DNA of 64,000 nucleotides from Spraguea lophii (lineage: Eukaryota; Microsporidia; Spragueidae), in assembly GCA_001887945.1 (NCBI GenBank), contig LDOQ01000071.1, positions 62,001-126,000 of the forward strand. The letters are read 5' to 3'. Positions 1-9,973 of this stretch are shown here, one piece after another (the stretch's first letter is position 1; each line of letters opens with the position of its first letter). The notes under the pieces are model-generated. The model saw only the letters and a program-made list of their open reading frames with translations. It ran no database searches and had not been told where the DNA came from. The position numbers and the translations under genes were made by a program.

Positions 1-1239
1 CAACACATACTCTATAAATATGGCAACATATTAAAAGTGTATGACACCGAGAAAAATTACATACCATTTTTAATCGGATTGATAGAACATGAAGATAAAT
101 ATATAAAATATAAAAGTTTAGTAATATTAACAGAAATATATTCTGAACAAGAAATATTACAGAGTAATAATGAAATATCCAATACATTTAATACAACACC
201 TACTATCCCCCATAGAAATATTTTCATAAATATAAAACCTTCAAAAAAATATATTAATGCATTAATATCTGCTATCCTATACACAGATGATTACGACGAA
301 GCAAATTTCTTACTCTCATTAATTAATAAATTACTTAGTAGTTTTAATAAATACGTAGAAGAATTAAAAGTATACATAGTATTAACATGCAGTGATCAAG
401 TAGAACGTATAATAGGATATGTTAATATAAGGGAATTACAATATAATACACTTATATTCATATGGATATTAACATATAGTAAACATACCATACATGTAAT
501 AGAGGATAAGATAGAAATAATAGTAAATAGTCTTCAACAAAAATATAAAGAAAAGATATTGAGAGTATGTTATGGTATAATAAAGAATATAATAGATTAC
601 AATGAAAAATTAGATTATAATAGAAATGTAAAAAGAAGTGATAGCAGAGATATTAATAATGATAAAGAGATTAATACTATTGCTGATAACAATATTACTG
701 CTACTGACAATAAACCAGTAAAATCTTATAAAAAAATATTTATATCAATTATCAACTGTAATAAAATAATAGATATTTCTAAAACAATTACCAATGAATA
801 TAAAGACGTGGATATGTTAAATGATATAAATTACATAGTAGACAAATTATCATTACTTCTTAAAAACACATCCTCTATTAATAATTATATTTCAGAATTA
901 TTTTCAGGAAGATTAGAAGATGCCCCATATCATTATGATAATTCATTCTGGGAAAATAATATTCATGTATTATTAAACAATGGTAATTATAGTACCATAC
1001 AAGGTATATTTAAAGCATTAAAAAAATATTTATATAGAACTGATGATATTAGATCAGTATGCGTAGCAGCTAATGATTTATACAGAATTATTAAAATAGC
1101 ACCAGAAATATATCCAGTAGTAGATAAATTAAATATAAAACAAACATTAGTTAAATTAAGTGATAACAATAATGAAGATATAAGATTTCATGCACTACAA
1201 ACACTATCTACATGTATATTTACTGAATGGAGTTTATAA
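1..1239 (+). CDS. VMA13: V-type H+-ATPase subunit H (VMA13), 5' end outside window
   Basis: Regulatory subunit of the cytosolic V1 sector, which couples ATP hydrolysis to V0 proton pumping. The frame is open from base 1, so the start lies left of the window; 412 residues are visible (the family is about 450-480). The body is helical and armadillo/HEAT-like, for example KYIKYKSLVILTEIYS near the left end. The C-terminal 110 residues fit the subunit H C-terminal domain: an acidic/aromatic lead (FWENN), a long helix pair, then DIRFHALQTLSTC, matching the VRYNAL-type end of Vma13. An Asn/Asp-rich linker lies near bases 640-720. It is convergent with the cyclin gene. The assignment rests on the C-terminal pattern; the N-terminal half is poorly conserved. 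Confidence 0.72.
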   Translation, partial: QHILYKYGNILKVYDTEKNYIPFLIGLIEHEDKYIKYKSLVILTEIYSEQEILQSNNEISNTFNTTPTIPHRNIFINIKPSKKYINALISAILYTDDYDEANFLLSLINKLLSSFNKYVEELKVYIVLTCSDQVERIIGYVNIRELQYNTLIFIWILTYSKHTIHVIEDKIEIIVNSLQQKYKEKILRVCYGIIKNIIDYNEKLDYNRNVKRSDSRDINNDKEINTIADNNITATDNKPVKSYKKIFISIINCNKIIDISKTITNEYKDVDMLNDINYIVDKLSLLLKNTSSINNYISELFSGRLEDAPYHYDNSFWENNIHVLLNNGNYSTIQGIFKALKKYLYRTDDIRSVCVAANDLYRIIKIAPEIYPVVDKLNIKQTLVKLSDNNNEDIRFHALQTLSTCIFTEWSL

Positions 1240-1573
1240 GATAGAATAATAATAAAATAAAATGATTATGAAGTAATAACGATAGCATAATTATCGTGAT
1301 GGTATAATGAATGGAGTAATAAATTATTATTACTAAAATAAATAAAATATTTATTTATTTCTTAATGTTATTCATATAATTATTTTATTACTTATATTTT
1401 ATTATTTCTTAATGTTATTCATATAATTATTTTATTATTCTATTACGTTATTCTTTGTAATATAATTATTCTATTGCTTATATTTTATTATTAATAATAT
1501 AATTATCCTTATACGTTATTTTCTGTAATATAATTATTTATTATTACTCTTATTATTTTTATCGTTAATATAA
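1240..1573. other. Intergenic, AT-rich with short direct repeats
   Basis: Convergent intergenic DNA between the V-ATPase H and cyclin genes. It holds a near-duplicate of a 'ttcttaatgttattcatataatt' type segment at about 1360 and 1407 and the left part of the 40-bp tandem repeat that runs into the cyclin 3' end. No gene seen. Confidence 0.6.
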
Positions 1574-1624
1574 TTATTTATTATTACTCTTATTGTTTTT
1601 ATCGTTAATATAATTATTTATAAT
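1526..1624. repeat. 40-bp tandem repeat, 2.5 copies
   Basis: Copies at 1526-1565 and 1566-1605 are almost identical, followed by a partial third copy to 1624. The array covers the stop codon of the cyclin gene (1574-1576), so the last residues of the cyclin are encoded by repeat DNA. This probably arose by replication slippage. Confidence 0.8.
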
Positions 1625-3145
1625 ATCTTTATACCTATGAATATATTTTTTAATAAATGTAGATACTTTAAGAAACTTAGATGTACTGTATTTCTTATTG
1701 ATATATTCATATTCTATATCTTTCATTAATATTCTTAATAAATCTTTTATACATTCTTTATAATCTATATCTTTATATCCTATATAATAATATAATAGAT
1801 TATTTATAGATATATTATTGTTATTATTATTAGTATGTTTATTATTATTTTTATTATTCTCTATGGTTTTGCTATTACCTTTATTATTGTTATCATTATC
1901 TATGTCTTTATTATTATTGGTAATATTGGATAACGGAATATTACCTTTGTTCTCTATACCTTTATTGTCGTTATTATTTTTATTATTATTATTGTTCTCT
2001 ATACCTTTATTGTCGTTATTATTATTATTATTATTATTGTTCTCTGTATCTTTATTACTCTCAGCATTATTTTCTGTACTATTCTTATTTTCTTTCTCTT
2101 GGAGAATCTTACATGCTAGAGAGAATGCTGCTGTAGCTCTTATAGATAATTTATATTTAAGAAATATATTGGATACTAATGTAAGTTCTAATAGATATTT
2201 GGCTATGGTTCTAGTTTTTATATCATAATTATTAGCTTTGGAGCATAATCTTAAAAACGAGAGTGCTGGTGGTATATTGATATTATAATTTAATACATGA
2301 AGAATATATTTCTCATATTTTATTATATCATTATAAGATATATCATTATTGGTGGTATCATTATTATTCATCTTGCCACCTAATCCATTATCTTTATCAT
2401 TATCCTTATCATTATATTCTTTATAACATATATTTAATATAGAATCTATGGTTATTGTTGATACTTCTTCATATTTAGATGCTATAAATAATGCTGTAAT
2501 CCCTAATGGCTGTAATTTTGATACTGATACTATCTTTTTAGATAAAAATCTATCTATAATATTTACAGTTAAATATAATGTTTCTGGTGTAAGGTTAAGA
2601 CTCCAATGTATATCTATAAGATAATCTATTAATGAATTACGCATAGCCCACGTAATCTCTGGTTGCATATAAATATAATTATAATCTATGTATTCTTTGT
2701 TATTAATGTTATTCTTAGTGTTAGTGTTGTTATTAATATCTTTATTAATGTCTCTATTACCATTTACATTATTATTATTATTGTTATTTTTATTGTTATC
2801 TTTGTTATCGCTTAATTTATGGTCCACTTTAATAATACTATATTTTCTATCTTCTAATAATAGATTATATTCTATTACATCTTTTATATGCTGATTATAC
2901 ATTGTTAACGATAAAGAATCATTGAGGTTTCTAATATCTATAAATTTTTTCTCTTCTAAAGATAGATGTGCAGTATTGTTGGTAATACTTATATGTAGAT
3001 TATCTATGTTATTATCTACTATATTTATGTTATTGTTATTATCTATTGTATTCTTTATGTTATTATTATCAATTGTATTTTTTATATCATCATCTTTTAT
3101 GGTTTTATGTTTGTTTGTTATGTTGGATAATATTCTTTTATGCAT
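1574..3145 (-). CDS. B-type cyclin with large Asn-rich insertions
   Basis: Mitotic cyclin, activator of a Cdc28/Cdk1-type kinase. The N-terminal cyclin box starts near residue 160 with the B-cyclin signature MRNSLIDYLIDIH (168-180) and continues through IIDRFLS (197-202) and FIASKYEE (220-227). The second cyclin fold follows at about 290-375 (PPALSFLRLCSKA, ATAAFSLACKIL). Asn/Asp/Lys runs are inserted at 113-150, between helices of the first fold at 245-270, and at about 350-455. That makes it 523 residues, although the folds themselves are compact. The start is chosen because ACCCTTTT precedes the ATG. The insertions use AAT and AAC codons and look like slippage products. Confidence 0.85.
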   Translation of the reverse strand: MHKRILSNITNKHKTIKDDDIKNTIDNNNIKNTIDNNNNINIVDNNIDNLHISITNNTAHLSLEEKKFIDIRNLNDSLSLTMYNQHIKDVIEYNLLLEDRKYSIIKVDHKLSDNKDNNKNNNNNNNVNGNRDINKDINNNTNTKNNINNKEYIDYNYIYMQPEITWAMRNSLIDYLIDIHWSLNLTPETLYLTVNIIDRFLSKKIVSVSKLQPLGITALFIASKYEEVSTITIDSILNICYKEYNDKDNDKDNGLGGKMNNNDTTNNDISYNDIIKYEKYILHVLNYNINIPPALSFLRLCSKANNYDIKTRTIAKYLLELTLVSNIFLKYKLSIRATAAFSLACKILQEKENKNSTENNAESNKDTENNNNNNNNNDNKGIENNNNNKNNNDNKGIENKGNIPLSNITNNNKDIDNDNNNKGNSKTIENNKNNNKHTNNNNNNISINNLLYYYIGYKDIDYKECIKDLLRILMKDIEYEYINKKYSTSKFLKVSTFIKKYIHRYKDIINNYINDKNNKSNNK

Positions 3146-3327
3146 AAAAGGGTAATATTTTATTAATAAGTTATAAACATTATCAAATAATTATTGTTGA
3201 GATTATAATTAGGTGTTTAAACAATCTCAAAAAGGTAAAATCTGAAAAGTATAGAGACTATAAATTATTCTCTAATGAATTGAAATCTGTTTATAAGACA
3301 AATATAGACGTAATATTATTTATACTA

Positions 3328-3348
3328 ACCTAACCTAACCTAACCTAA
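3328..3348 (-). repeat. Interstitial telomere-like (CCTAA)4 tract
   Basis: Four consecutive CCTAA units (TTAGG on the minus strand) sit alone in AT-rich intergenic DNA. TTAGG is the arthropod-type telomere unit and, as I recall, is also reported for microsporidian telomeres. The tract is short and could be chance or a scar of a break repaired with telomere DNA. Confidence 0.55.
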
Positions 3349-3660
3349 ATTTAACAATAAGATTACGATTAAGCTTGAAAGAAAAAAATAATCGCATACA
3401 TTCAATTTATTATGATTAATAAAACAATTTAATTATGTGGTTTTAAAAGAAGGAATATTATAGAAATAAAATACTCTTGCATTAAGAATGAAAATAATAA
3501 AGAATATAAAATATTATTTTTATTTAATAAACATTCTTATACTTAACATCTTATTTTTAAACAATTAAAGTATAATAGAAATATTATTACCGTTTATAAA
3601 TATTTAATAAAAATAATGTATAAAGATTATTATATCGTTTATAATTATTATATTATTTAT

Positions 3661-3754
3661 CTTTATTACTTCATGATTATATTATTTATAATTATTGTAT
3701 AATATCGCTTTATTACTTCATGATTATATTATTTATAATTATTGTATAATATCG
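3661..3754. repeat. 47-bp tandem duplication
   Basis: Copies at 3661-3707 and 3708-3754 are identical by eye, each beginning CTTTATTACTTCATG. A few bases of a third copy follow. The array lies just downstream of the 58-residue membrane ORF. No coding role seen. Confidence 0.85.
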
Positions 3755-3783
3755 CTTTATTGTTTTTGTTATTATATCTATTG

Positions 3784-3960
3784 TTAGTTTCTTATTACTA
3801 ATTCTATACCTATATTAATTATAATATATGCTATACTAAAATTTATAAAAAGTAACATAGGTACTATAAATCCATAAAATGTTATATCATTATTTTTATA
3901 ATAAACAACAATAGGTAAAAGAAATATGAATAATAAATAATTCATAATAAATTTATTCAT
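3784..3960 (-). CDS. 58-residue two-helix membrane protein (micro-ORF)
   Basis: An uninterrupted 58-codon frame with the microsporidian start signal directly before it (TTTACCC then ATG). The protein opens MNKFIMNYLLFIFLLP. It has two hydrophobic segments (about residues 5-21 and 31-51) joined by a short polar loop (YYKNNDIT), and ends in a polar VIRN. Size and topology resemble small ER helpers such as DPM2-type subunits, with an LP in the first helix and a P in the second, but that is only a guess. The start signal and clean topology argue for a real gene in otherwise stop-rich DNA. Confidence 0.55.
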   Translation of the reverse strand: MNKFIMNYLLFIFLLPIVVYYKNNDITFYGFIVPMLLFINFSIAYIIINIGIELVIRN

Positions 3961-4095
3961 GGGTAAAATTATATTTATGATTATAGTTATTATATTTATA
4001 TTTCTTTTGATATTTTTTAGATGATTTACGATTGATCTGTTATTTAAAGAATGTAATATATTTTATATTACTTTATGTTATATAATAATAATTAT

Positions 4096-4110
4096 ATAAG
4101 ATTAATAAGA
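4096..4110 (+). repeat. Left target-site duplication of SINE copy A
   Basis: ataagattaataaga is repeated exactly at 4614-4628 on the other side of SINE copy A, a 15-bp duplication of the kind left by target-primed reverse transcription. Confidence 0.85.
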
Positions 4111-4111
4111 G

Positions 4112-4613
4112 AGTCCCGCCTGGCCCAGTGGTCGTGGGGTGGTAACCAAACCCCAAGCCTGGCGGGTTCGAATCCCTCATCCAGAAAAATTTTCAAAAAC
4201 AAAAAAATAATAATAATAAATACAGAAGAGAAGAAAAAGGTTGTTGAGTGGGTGAGGTTTCGATAGCGCAGCATAGCTGTGCCTTGTATGACGGCCCCGC
4301 TACTAGATTAAAGTAGTGTTCAGCTGATGTAGTTGCAATCCCTGTATTGATTTGTGACTCGGCCAATACTATGCAACGAAAGAGGCTGGGAATTCCTTAA
4401 GAGCTGGAAGTGGGGGCGGCGACGCGCACCAGACGCAAAATCCTAACACTCTGGAGCATAAGGTAAGATGAGATTAATGCATATCTGTAGCGAAACCAGT
4501 TAGTACAAGCCTAGATTCGCTCGAGGAACCGAAGGTCACGGACCATGGTAGGCCGCAACCGGGCAGGGAACTTTGATAAATAAAAGTTTCATTCGTAAAA
4601 AAATAAAAAAAAA
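4112..4613 (+). mobile_element. tRNA-derived SINE, copy A (full length)
   Basis: About 480 bp plus an A-rich tail, flanked by the 15-bp duplication at 4096-4110 and 4614-4628. The head (about 75 bp) is tRNA-like, with a Pol III A box (TGGCCCAGTGG at 4121-4131) and a perfect B box (GGTTCGAATCC, 4165-4175). It is degenerate as a tRNA: the arm GGGGT/ACCCC closes a nine-base loop and the T stem is mispaired. A GC-richer body follows (start gttgttgagtgggtgagg, end gataaataaaagtttcatt), then A-rich tail. No protein is encoded. Retroposition would need an unlinked LINE reverse transcriptase, and none is visible here. Confidence 0.88.
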
Positions 4614-4628
4614 ATAAGATTAATAAGA

Positions 4629-5504
4629 CAATAAATAGTTTTATATCATTAGGAGTTTAATATTTTTTTTGTAAATTTTATATAACTGAGTTTATTCTTT
4701 AAATATATTAACTTAATAATATTTTATGTTTTAGCGTATTATAAATATTAGTTATATTATTATTTTAATTTTAATGTAATTCTAATAATATTATAAGTGT
4801 AATTATAATGTGAATGTTCTATAAATTAAATATTTCCTTTTTATGTACTAGTTTTTTTTGTTTATCTTTTTTTATTTTGGAATCTTATAACATATTAAAA
4901 TATGTTTGGTTAAATATTTCTCTTGTTTAATACACATTTCTGGTCAATAATGATGTTTTTAAAAGCTTTGTGAGACGATTTTTTTTGATTAGTAATAATA
5001 TATATATATTTTAATAATTTGCAAAATTGGATTTTTCCTGTGAAGATTACAAATTAAAATATTGTTATATAATTCTGTTTATATAACAAATATAAAAAAG
5101 AGAAATTGATATGCAACTGAATATATTTCTAAACGATGTTAAATCTTATGTTATAATCATACCAACTTACTACTGCTTTACTTAAGTAATGAAACCATGC
5201 TATAAAATAAAAATATATTTTATCGTATTTTTATATGTTTACCTCACTTTTCATAAATTTTTGATTTTCTGGTTTGAAGATTTTTAGAATGAAGGATTTG
5301 AATTATCTAGTTCGGGAATTTTGGTATAACCGTTATCATTAAATTATAGTCACTTAAAAATAGAGGATATAAAAGGATGAATTATTGTATTAATGATTTT
5401 TATATGTCCAGATATCTTATGACTGGTTTACCAATTACGAGAGTAGAAAAATTAATTAGAAGATAAAATAATTTATTTAAATTTCCTTTATTATATATTT
5501 AATC
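4629..5504. other. Intergenic, nothing recognised
   Basis: AT-rich DNA with stop codons in all frames between SINE A and the Merlin relic. No start signal followed by an open frame was found. Confidence 0.5.
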
Positions 5505-6517
5505 TAGAATAAATTTATTCGGTAAAAGGGCTACTGGGATGGGAACAAAAAAGTATATTATTAAAAGAGATTGAGAAGTAAAAAAAACTTTAATTTAGTT
5601 TAAATAGAGCTAATAAATCCGAAATGGGACCTTTTATTTATTGATAGTCTAAAAATTCCTTAATAAAATTACTGATATTTTTATGTTTATTAATCTCTTT
5701 TGATTTTAAGTATTTCCATTTGTTTTTAATTCTTTAAGTATTCATTTCAGACTTATTTGGATCAACAAAGAATTTTTTTTGTGATTAACAATCACGTGCT
5801 TATGTGTTGATTTTTTTAAAAACCATACCCTTTCCCAATAATCTGTAATTAAGATTGTTTTTAATCTTACATTCACAAATACGATTTTTTGGAGTTTATC
5901 AGAACTTCTCTTTATTATTATTGCAAATAATATATCACCATTTTCTCTATATACACCACATTCAACCCAAATTTATTTTGTTATTTTACCCTATTATATT
6001 TCCTCTTAACGACAAAAGATTCATCTATTTCAACTATATGATACCTACTTTTAATTGATTTTTTAAAGATATTAGATAGTCTCTACTAATATATACTTTT
6101 TATTTTTTTAACTGTTTCCTTGTTTAAACCTGTTTCGTTAATTATTTTTTTTAATTTTGTTTTTTTAGAAAATTCATAAATTATTTCTAAAATTTTACTC
6201 ATAGGTATACGTAAATCATAAAAAAAAAGAATTTATTTTAAGTGGATAACGTTTCTTAATGCATAAATTTTTCTTATAATACAAATAGGACGCTTTAAAC
6301 GTATTGCCAACGTAAAGTATTTAACAAATTTCTACATTTATAACATTTTTTATTTTTTAGAATTATACCTTCTTCTCGTAAAAACGTAATGAAAGATGAA
6401 GTATTTCGGCTTAGTTGTTTTAAACTATCTCTGTTTTTAATTATCATTTTTTCCATAAGACTTTTAATAATATACTTTTTTGTTCCCATCCCAGTAACCT
6501 TTTTACCATTTATTCTA
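5505..6517 (-). mobile_element. Merlin (ISXO2-type) DNA transposon, decayed
   Basis: Inverted termini at 5505-5566 and 6461-6517 share the run ctactgggatgggaacaaaa, with a t for c in the right copy. Between them, on the minus strand, lie fragments of an ISXO2-type transposase in shifting frames: the N-terminal zinc stretch (CYKCRN) near 6330-6350, the first catalytic region (VEIDES then KRKYNR) near 5990-6045, the second (ILITDYW) near 5845, and NHKKNF...VDP near 5760. Frameshifts and stops separate them, so it cannot move on its own. The termini extend into the N-terminal coding region. Confidence 0.8.
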
Positions 6518-6528
6518 AACATTATCAT
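5640..6528 (-). pseudogene. Merlin transposase pseudogene 1
   Basis: The longest intact piece is the N-terminal 77 codons (6295-6528), with FLREEGI followed by a CxxC pair, the usual ISXO2-type transposase opening. Downstream pieces hold the first Asp (EIDES), the second Asp (TDYW) and the NHxxNFxxP stretch, then a final helix (IKNKWKYLK), in at least three frames. Order and spacing fit one ancestral DDE transposase of about 280-300 residues. Confidence 0.78.
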
Positions 6529-6721
6529 AAATTGTAATTTTTATCCGATAATAATGTTATTGAAAATAATAATAGATATCATCAATAAGGGGCCATTGGT
6601 AATTATATATATTAAATATCATATATCGATAGTGAATCCAACACATATAATTTTATAAAATTGAAAATATTTTTTTTTGATCTTTTTGATTTTTTATAAT
6701 TTTAAAATTCATAACCCCACG

Positions 6722-7945
6722 ATGAGAATCGCTAGAATATTTTATTTGACCTTAAATGTTTTATTGGTATCAAATAGATATTACATTAAAAGTAGTGGTT
6801 TAATGCTGGATAAGACAAATATGACTATTGGCACCAAAGCAGTATTTAATAGAAGATCGGAAGGAATTCAATTTGTTCTAGTTGAAAAGACTAAAAAATG
6901 GAGGGTTGCTAATGAAAAAGTTGCTTCTTGTGATTTGGAATTGACTAGTTTTGTTGTACAACAAGAAACAGAGTCGTTAACAGTTAAAGGAATGGTGTGC
7001 AAAGTAACCACAAAAAGATACCAAGTTAGCAAGGCCAGTTCACCTTATGCTCAGTATTATTATGCATATTTTACTTTGAAAGACAAACATATATTAGAAG
7101 ATCACGATTTTTTTAAAATAGCTGTTATTCCCAAAAATGCTAATATTTATTCTTTCGGTGAAAACCAAATTGATACAAACGAAGTAGTTAAAATAAATAA
7201 TCGTATATTGGAGTTAAAAGAAAAAAATAATACTATAATACTTCAAAATAATACTTGTTATTTAAAAATCTCAAAATCAGATAAGATATTTGATAAAATA
7301 TCGATTATGGTTCAAATAAATTCTAATTTAGTGTTGCAGAAGAAAGAGGATATGACTTCCGGAGGCAACCAAGACAATTATCGCGATTCACCCACATTGC
7401 ATTTAATAGAAAAGTTACTTCAAGATGAATCAAAGGAAACCGAAATTTCTGATGAACAACCAACTGAAATTAAAGGTCATGGCAACGAAAAGGCAACTGA
7501 AAATTCTGATATACAACAGACCCTCAAAAAGTCTGATGAGCAACCAACTGAAATTAAAGGTCATGACAACGAAAAGGCAACTGAAAATTCTGATATACAA
7601 CAGACCCTCAAAAAGTCTGATGAGCAACCAACTGAAATTAAAGGTCATGACAACGAAAAGGCAACTGAAAAATCTGATAATAGGGACATACAAAAGTCTG
7701 ATGAACAATCAAATGAAACTGAAAATTCTGATAACGAAGAGGCAACTGAAAAATCTGATAATAGGGACATACAAAAGTCTGATGAACAATCAAATGAAAC
7801 TGAAAATTCTGTAAACGAAGAGACAACTGAAAATTCAGACAATGGGAACATAAAAGAAACAAAGAACAAAAACGGATTTAAAAGCATCATATCTCTTATG
7901 TCGTACCCGCAAATTGTTTTGTCAATAATATTGATTTTTTCTTAA
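6722..7945 (+). CDS. Secreted, repeat-rich acidic protein
   Basis: 407 residues from the ATG after ataaccccacg; this CCCC signal is why I start here and not 45 bp upstream. A signal peptide-like N-terminus (MRIARIFYLTLNVLLVSNRY) is followed by about 200 residues of folded-looking sequence with a few Cys. Then comes an acidic repeat region: an 84-bp unit (repeated SDEQPTEIKGHDNEK) and an 81-bp unit (SDNRDIQKSDEQ type). The C-terminus is hydrophobic (SYPQIVLSIILIFS), suggesting a GPI anchor or membrane tail. It looks like a spore-wall or surface protein, but I recognise no family. Confidence 0.72.
   Translation: MRIARIFYLTLNVLLVSNRYYIKSSGLMLDKTNMTIGTKAVFNRRSEGIQFVLVEKTKKWRVANEKVASCDLELTSFVVQQETESLTVKGMVCKVTTKRYQVSKASSPYAQYYYAYFTLKDKHILEDHDFFKIAVIPKNANIYSFGENQIDTNEVVKINNRILELKEKNNTIILQNNTCYLKISKSDKIFDKISIMVQINSNLVLQKKEDMTSGGNQDNYRDSPTLHLIEKLLQDESKETEISDEQPTEIKGHGNEKATENSDIQQTLKKSDEQPTEIKGHDNEKATENSDIQQTLKKSDEQPTEIKGHDNEKATEKSDNRDIQKSDEQSNETENSDNEEATEKSDNRDIQKSDEQSNETENSVNEETTENSDNGNIKETKNKNGFKSIISLMSYPQIVLSIILIFS
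7448..7830 (+). repeat. Coding minisatellite, 84-bp and 81-bp units
   Basis: The 84-bp unit repeats about 2.5 times (tctgatgag at 7532 and 7616), then an 81-bp unit derived from it repeats twice (aatctgataa at 7671 and 7752). All unit lengths are multiples of three, so the frame is kept. Other frames on both strands also stay open across the array. Confidence 0.9.
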
Positions 7946-8144
7946 ATAAAAAAGATTGATATTTATTTTTTTAAAAATTAAAATAATTTATAAGTTTGAC
8001 TCTAAACCATAAACTTAATTTAAATTCTTGGGGATCTTTTCATAAACCTTATTGAAAGTTGTTGAAGAGCGAATAATATTTATTTATAATTTTTTTTCTA
8101 TATTCAAAGATCCTATGAATTACATTTAAGTACTTAATAATTGA

Positions 8145-8629
8145 TGTCCCGTTTGGCCCAATGGTCATGGTGTGGTAACCAAATCCCAAGCCTGGCGGGT
8201 TCGAATCCCTCATCCAGAAGAATTTCCAAAAAAAAAAATAATAAACGCAGCAGAGAAGAAAAAAGTTGTTGAGTGGGTGAGGTTTCGATAACGCGCATAG
8301 CTGTGCCTTGTATGACGGCCAGCTACTAGATTAAAGTAGTGTTTAGCTGATGTAGTTGTAATCCCTGTATTGATTTGTGACTCGGCCAATACTATGCAAC
8401 GGAAAAGACTGTGAATCCCTTAAAAGCTGGGAGAGGGGCGGCGACGTGCACCAGATGCAAAATCCTAACATTCTGGAGCATAAGGTAAGATGAGATTAAT
8501 GCATATGTGTAGCAAAACCAGTTAGTACAAGCTTAAATTCGCTCGAGGAACCGAAGGTCACGGACCATGGTAGGCCGCAACCGGGCAGGGAACTTTGTTA
8601 AATAAAAGTCCATTAGTAAAAAAAAAATA
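8145..8629 (+). mobile_element. tRNA-derived SINE, copy B (older)
   Basis: Full-length copy in the same arrangement as copy A but with many substitutions: head tgtcccgtttggcccaatgg, B box intact (GGTTCGAATCC), spacer A-rich, body with scattered changes, tail aaataaaagtccattagt then A-run to about 8629. I see no clear target-site duplication, consistent with greater age. It sits between the repeat protein and the SAM synthetase gene, 3' to both. Confidence 0.85.
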
Positions 8630-8803
8630 ATAATGTAATAATGTTATAAAAATTTTATTAATAATTTAATGAACGAAATAAATTTATCTTATGAATATTA
8701 ATATAAAATTAATTTGAAACAAAACGAACAGATACACACATTGGGAAATTAATATTCCTTTGAGTGGTTTATTAATATTTAAAAATCCATTAAAATTTAT
8801 TTT

Positions 8804-9973
8804 TTATCTTTCGATTGTCTTATCGAATTCGAGTTTTTTAGATTTCTCCCATGAGAATTCATTTCTTCCAAAATGTCCAAATACTGCAGTTTTTTTGTAT
8901 ATGGGTTTATTAAGTTCTAAACTCTTGATAATATCCCCTGGATTCAGTTTAAAATTCTTTCTGATAATTTCTATGATTTCTGCATCTAAAAGTTTAGATG
9001 TATTATATGTATTAATGTAAATTGATACGGGCTCTGGTATTCCTATAGCATAAGATATTTGTATAAGGGCTCTTTTACATATTTTACTGTCTACTAAACT
9101 TTTAGCTATCCATCGTGCTGCGTATGCCCCCGATCTATCCACCTTAGATGGGTCTTTACCAGAAAAACATCCACCACCATGACATCCAAAACCACCATAT
9201 GTATCTACTATTATTTTTCTGCCTGTTAAACCACAGTCTGCCTGTGGTCCGCCTTTGACAAATTTTCCAGATGGTAAAATATGATATTTTGTATTTATCA
9301 AATATTCTACGGGTATAACTTTTTTAATGATTTTTTCCATAATTGTTGTGCGTATTTCATCAAGACTTATATGTTCATCATGTTGTGCAGAAACCACAAT
9401 GGTATCTACTCTAAATGGTGTCAATATACCATTTATTTCGTCATATTCCACGGTCACTTGTGTTTTAGCATCTGGTCTAAGCCATTTTATTTGTTCCGAT
9501 CTTCTCATTTCTGATAATTTCATAATAAGTTTATGACTTAACATCAATGATAACGGCATTCTCTCTTCTGTTTCATCTGTCGCATACCCAAACATCATCC
9601 CTTGATCTCCTGCGCCCATATTTTCATCTAAACCACCCACTGCTCTATTTATCTCATCACTCTGTTTATTTACGTTTACTATGATTGTAGATTCTTCTAT
9701 GTTAAATCCATTTGTTTTATTATAACCAATTTCAGCAATTGTATCTTTAGCTATTTTTTCTATATTGATATGTACATCAGAATTATAATTAACCTCTCCA
9801 CATATTAATAGTAAATTTGGAGATATTGTTGCTTCAATTGCAACTTTAGCATACGGATCTATCTCTAAATAAGCATCTAATATCGCATCGGATATTTGAT
9901 CACATATTTTATCCGGATGACCTTCACTAACGGATTCAGAAGTAAATAGATATTTAAGACACATGGGTTTCAT
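8804..9973 (-). CDS. S-adenosylmethionine synthetase
   Basis: Makes S-adenosylmethionine from methionine and ATP in the cytosol. At 389 residues it is full length. Visible signatures: FTSESVSEGHPDKICDQ at the N-terminus (ATP and methionine site), GAGDQGMMFGYA (the hexapeptide region), and GGFGCHGGGCFSGKDPSKVD, the phosphate-binding loop. The start ATG is preceded by CCCATCATAA and a T-rich stretch, as elsewhere in the window. A second in-frame Met lies three codons in. The loop has GCFSGKDPSK where most homologues have GAFSGKDPTK, probably neutral. Confidence 0.95.
   Translation of the reverse strand: MKPMCLKYLFTSESVSEGHPDKICDQISDAILDAYLEIDPYAKVAIEATISPNLLLICGEVNYNSDVHINIEKIAKDTIAEIGYNKTNGFNIEESTIIVNVNKQSDEINRAVGGLDENMGAGDQGMMFGYATDETEERMPLSLMLSHKLIMKLSEMRRSEQIKWLRPDAKTQVTVEYDEINGILTPFRVDTIVVSAQHDEHISLDEIRTTIMEKIIKKVIPVEYLINTKYHILPSGKFVKGGPQADCGLTGRKIIVDTYGGFGCHGGGCFSGKDPSKVDRSGAYAARWIAKSLVDSKICKRALIQISYAIGIPEPVSIYINTYNTSKLLDAEIIEIIRKNFKLNPGDIIKSLELNKPIYKKTAVFGHFGRNEFSWEKSKKLEFDKTIER

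Larger units (their letters stand above)
3146..3783. other. Intergenic with telomere-like tract and tandem repeat
   Basis: No gene seen. It contains four head-to-tail CCTAA units at about 3328-3348 and a duplicated 47-bp unit at 3661-3754, both listed separately. Confidence 0.6.

Noticed and set aside
1818..2228. Leu-rich plus-strand frame opposite the cyclin
   Set aside because: Mirror of AAT/AAC runs in the cyclin (poly-Leu/Val from the complement).
4075..4274. 60-63 codon frames on both strands
   Set aside because: They cover the tRNA-like head of SINE A; the same peptide text recurs at every SINE copy.
7425..7890. Several alternative frames across the repeat region on both strands
   Set aside because: The coding minisatellite has units divisible by three, so any frame without a stop in one unit stays open; only the frame with the signal peptide is supported.
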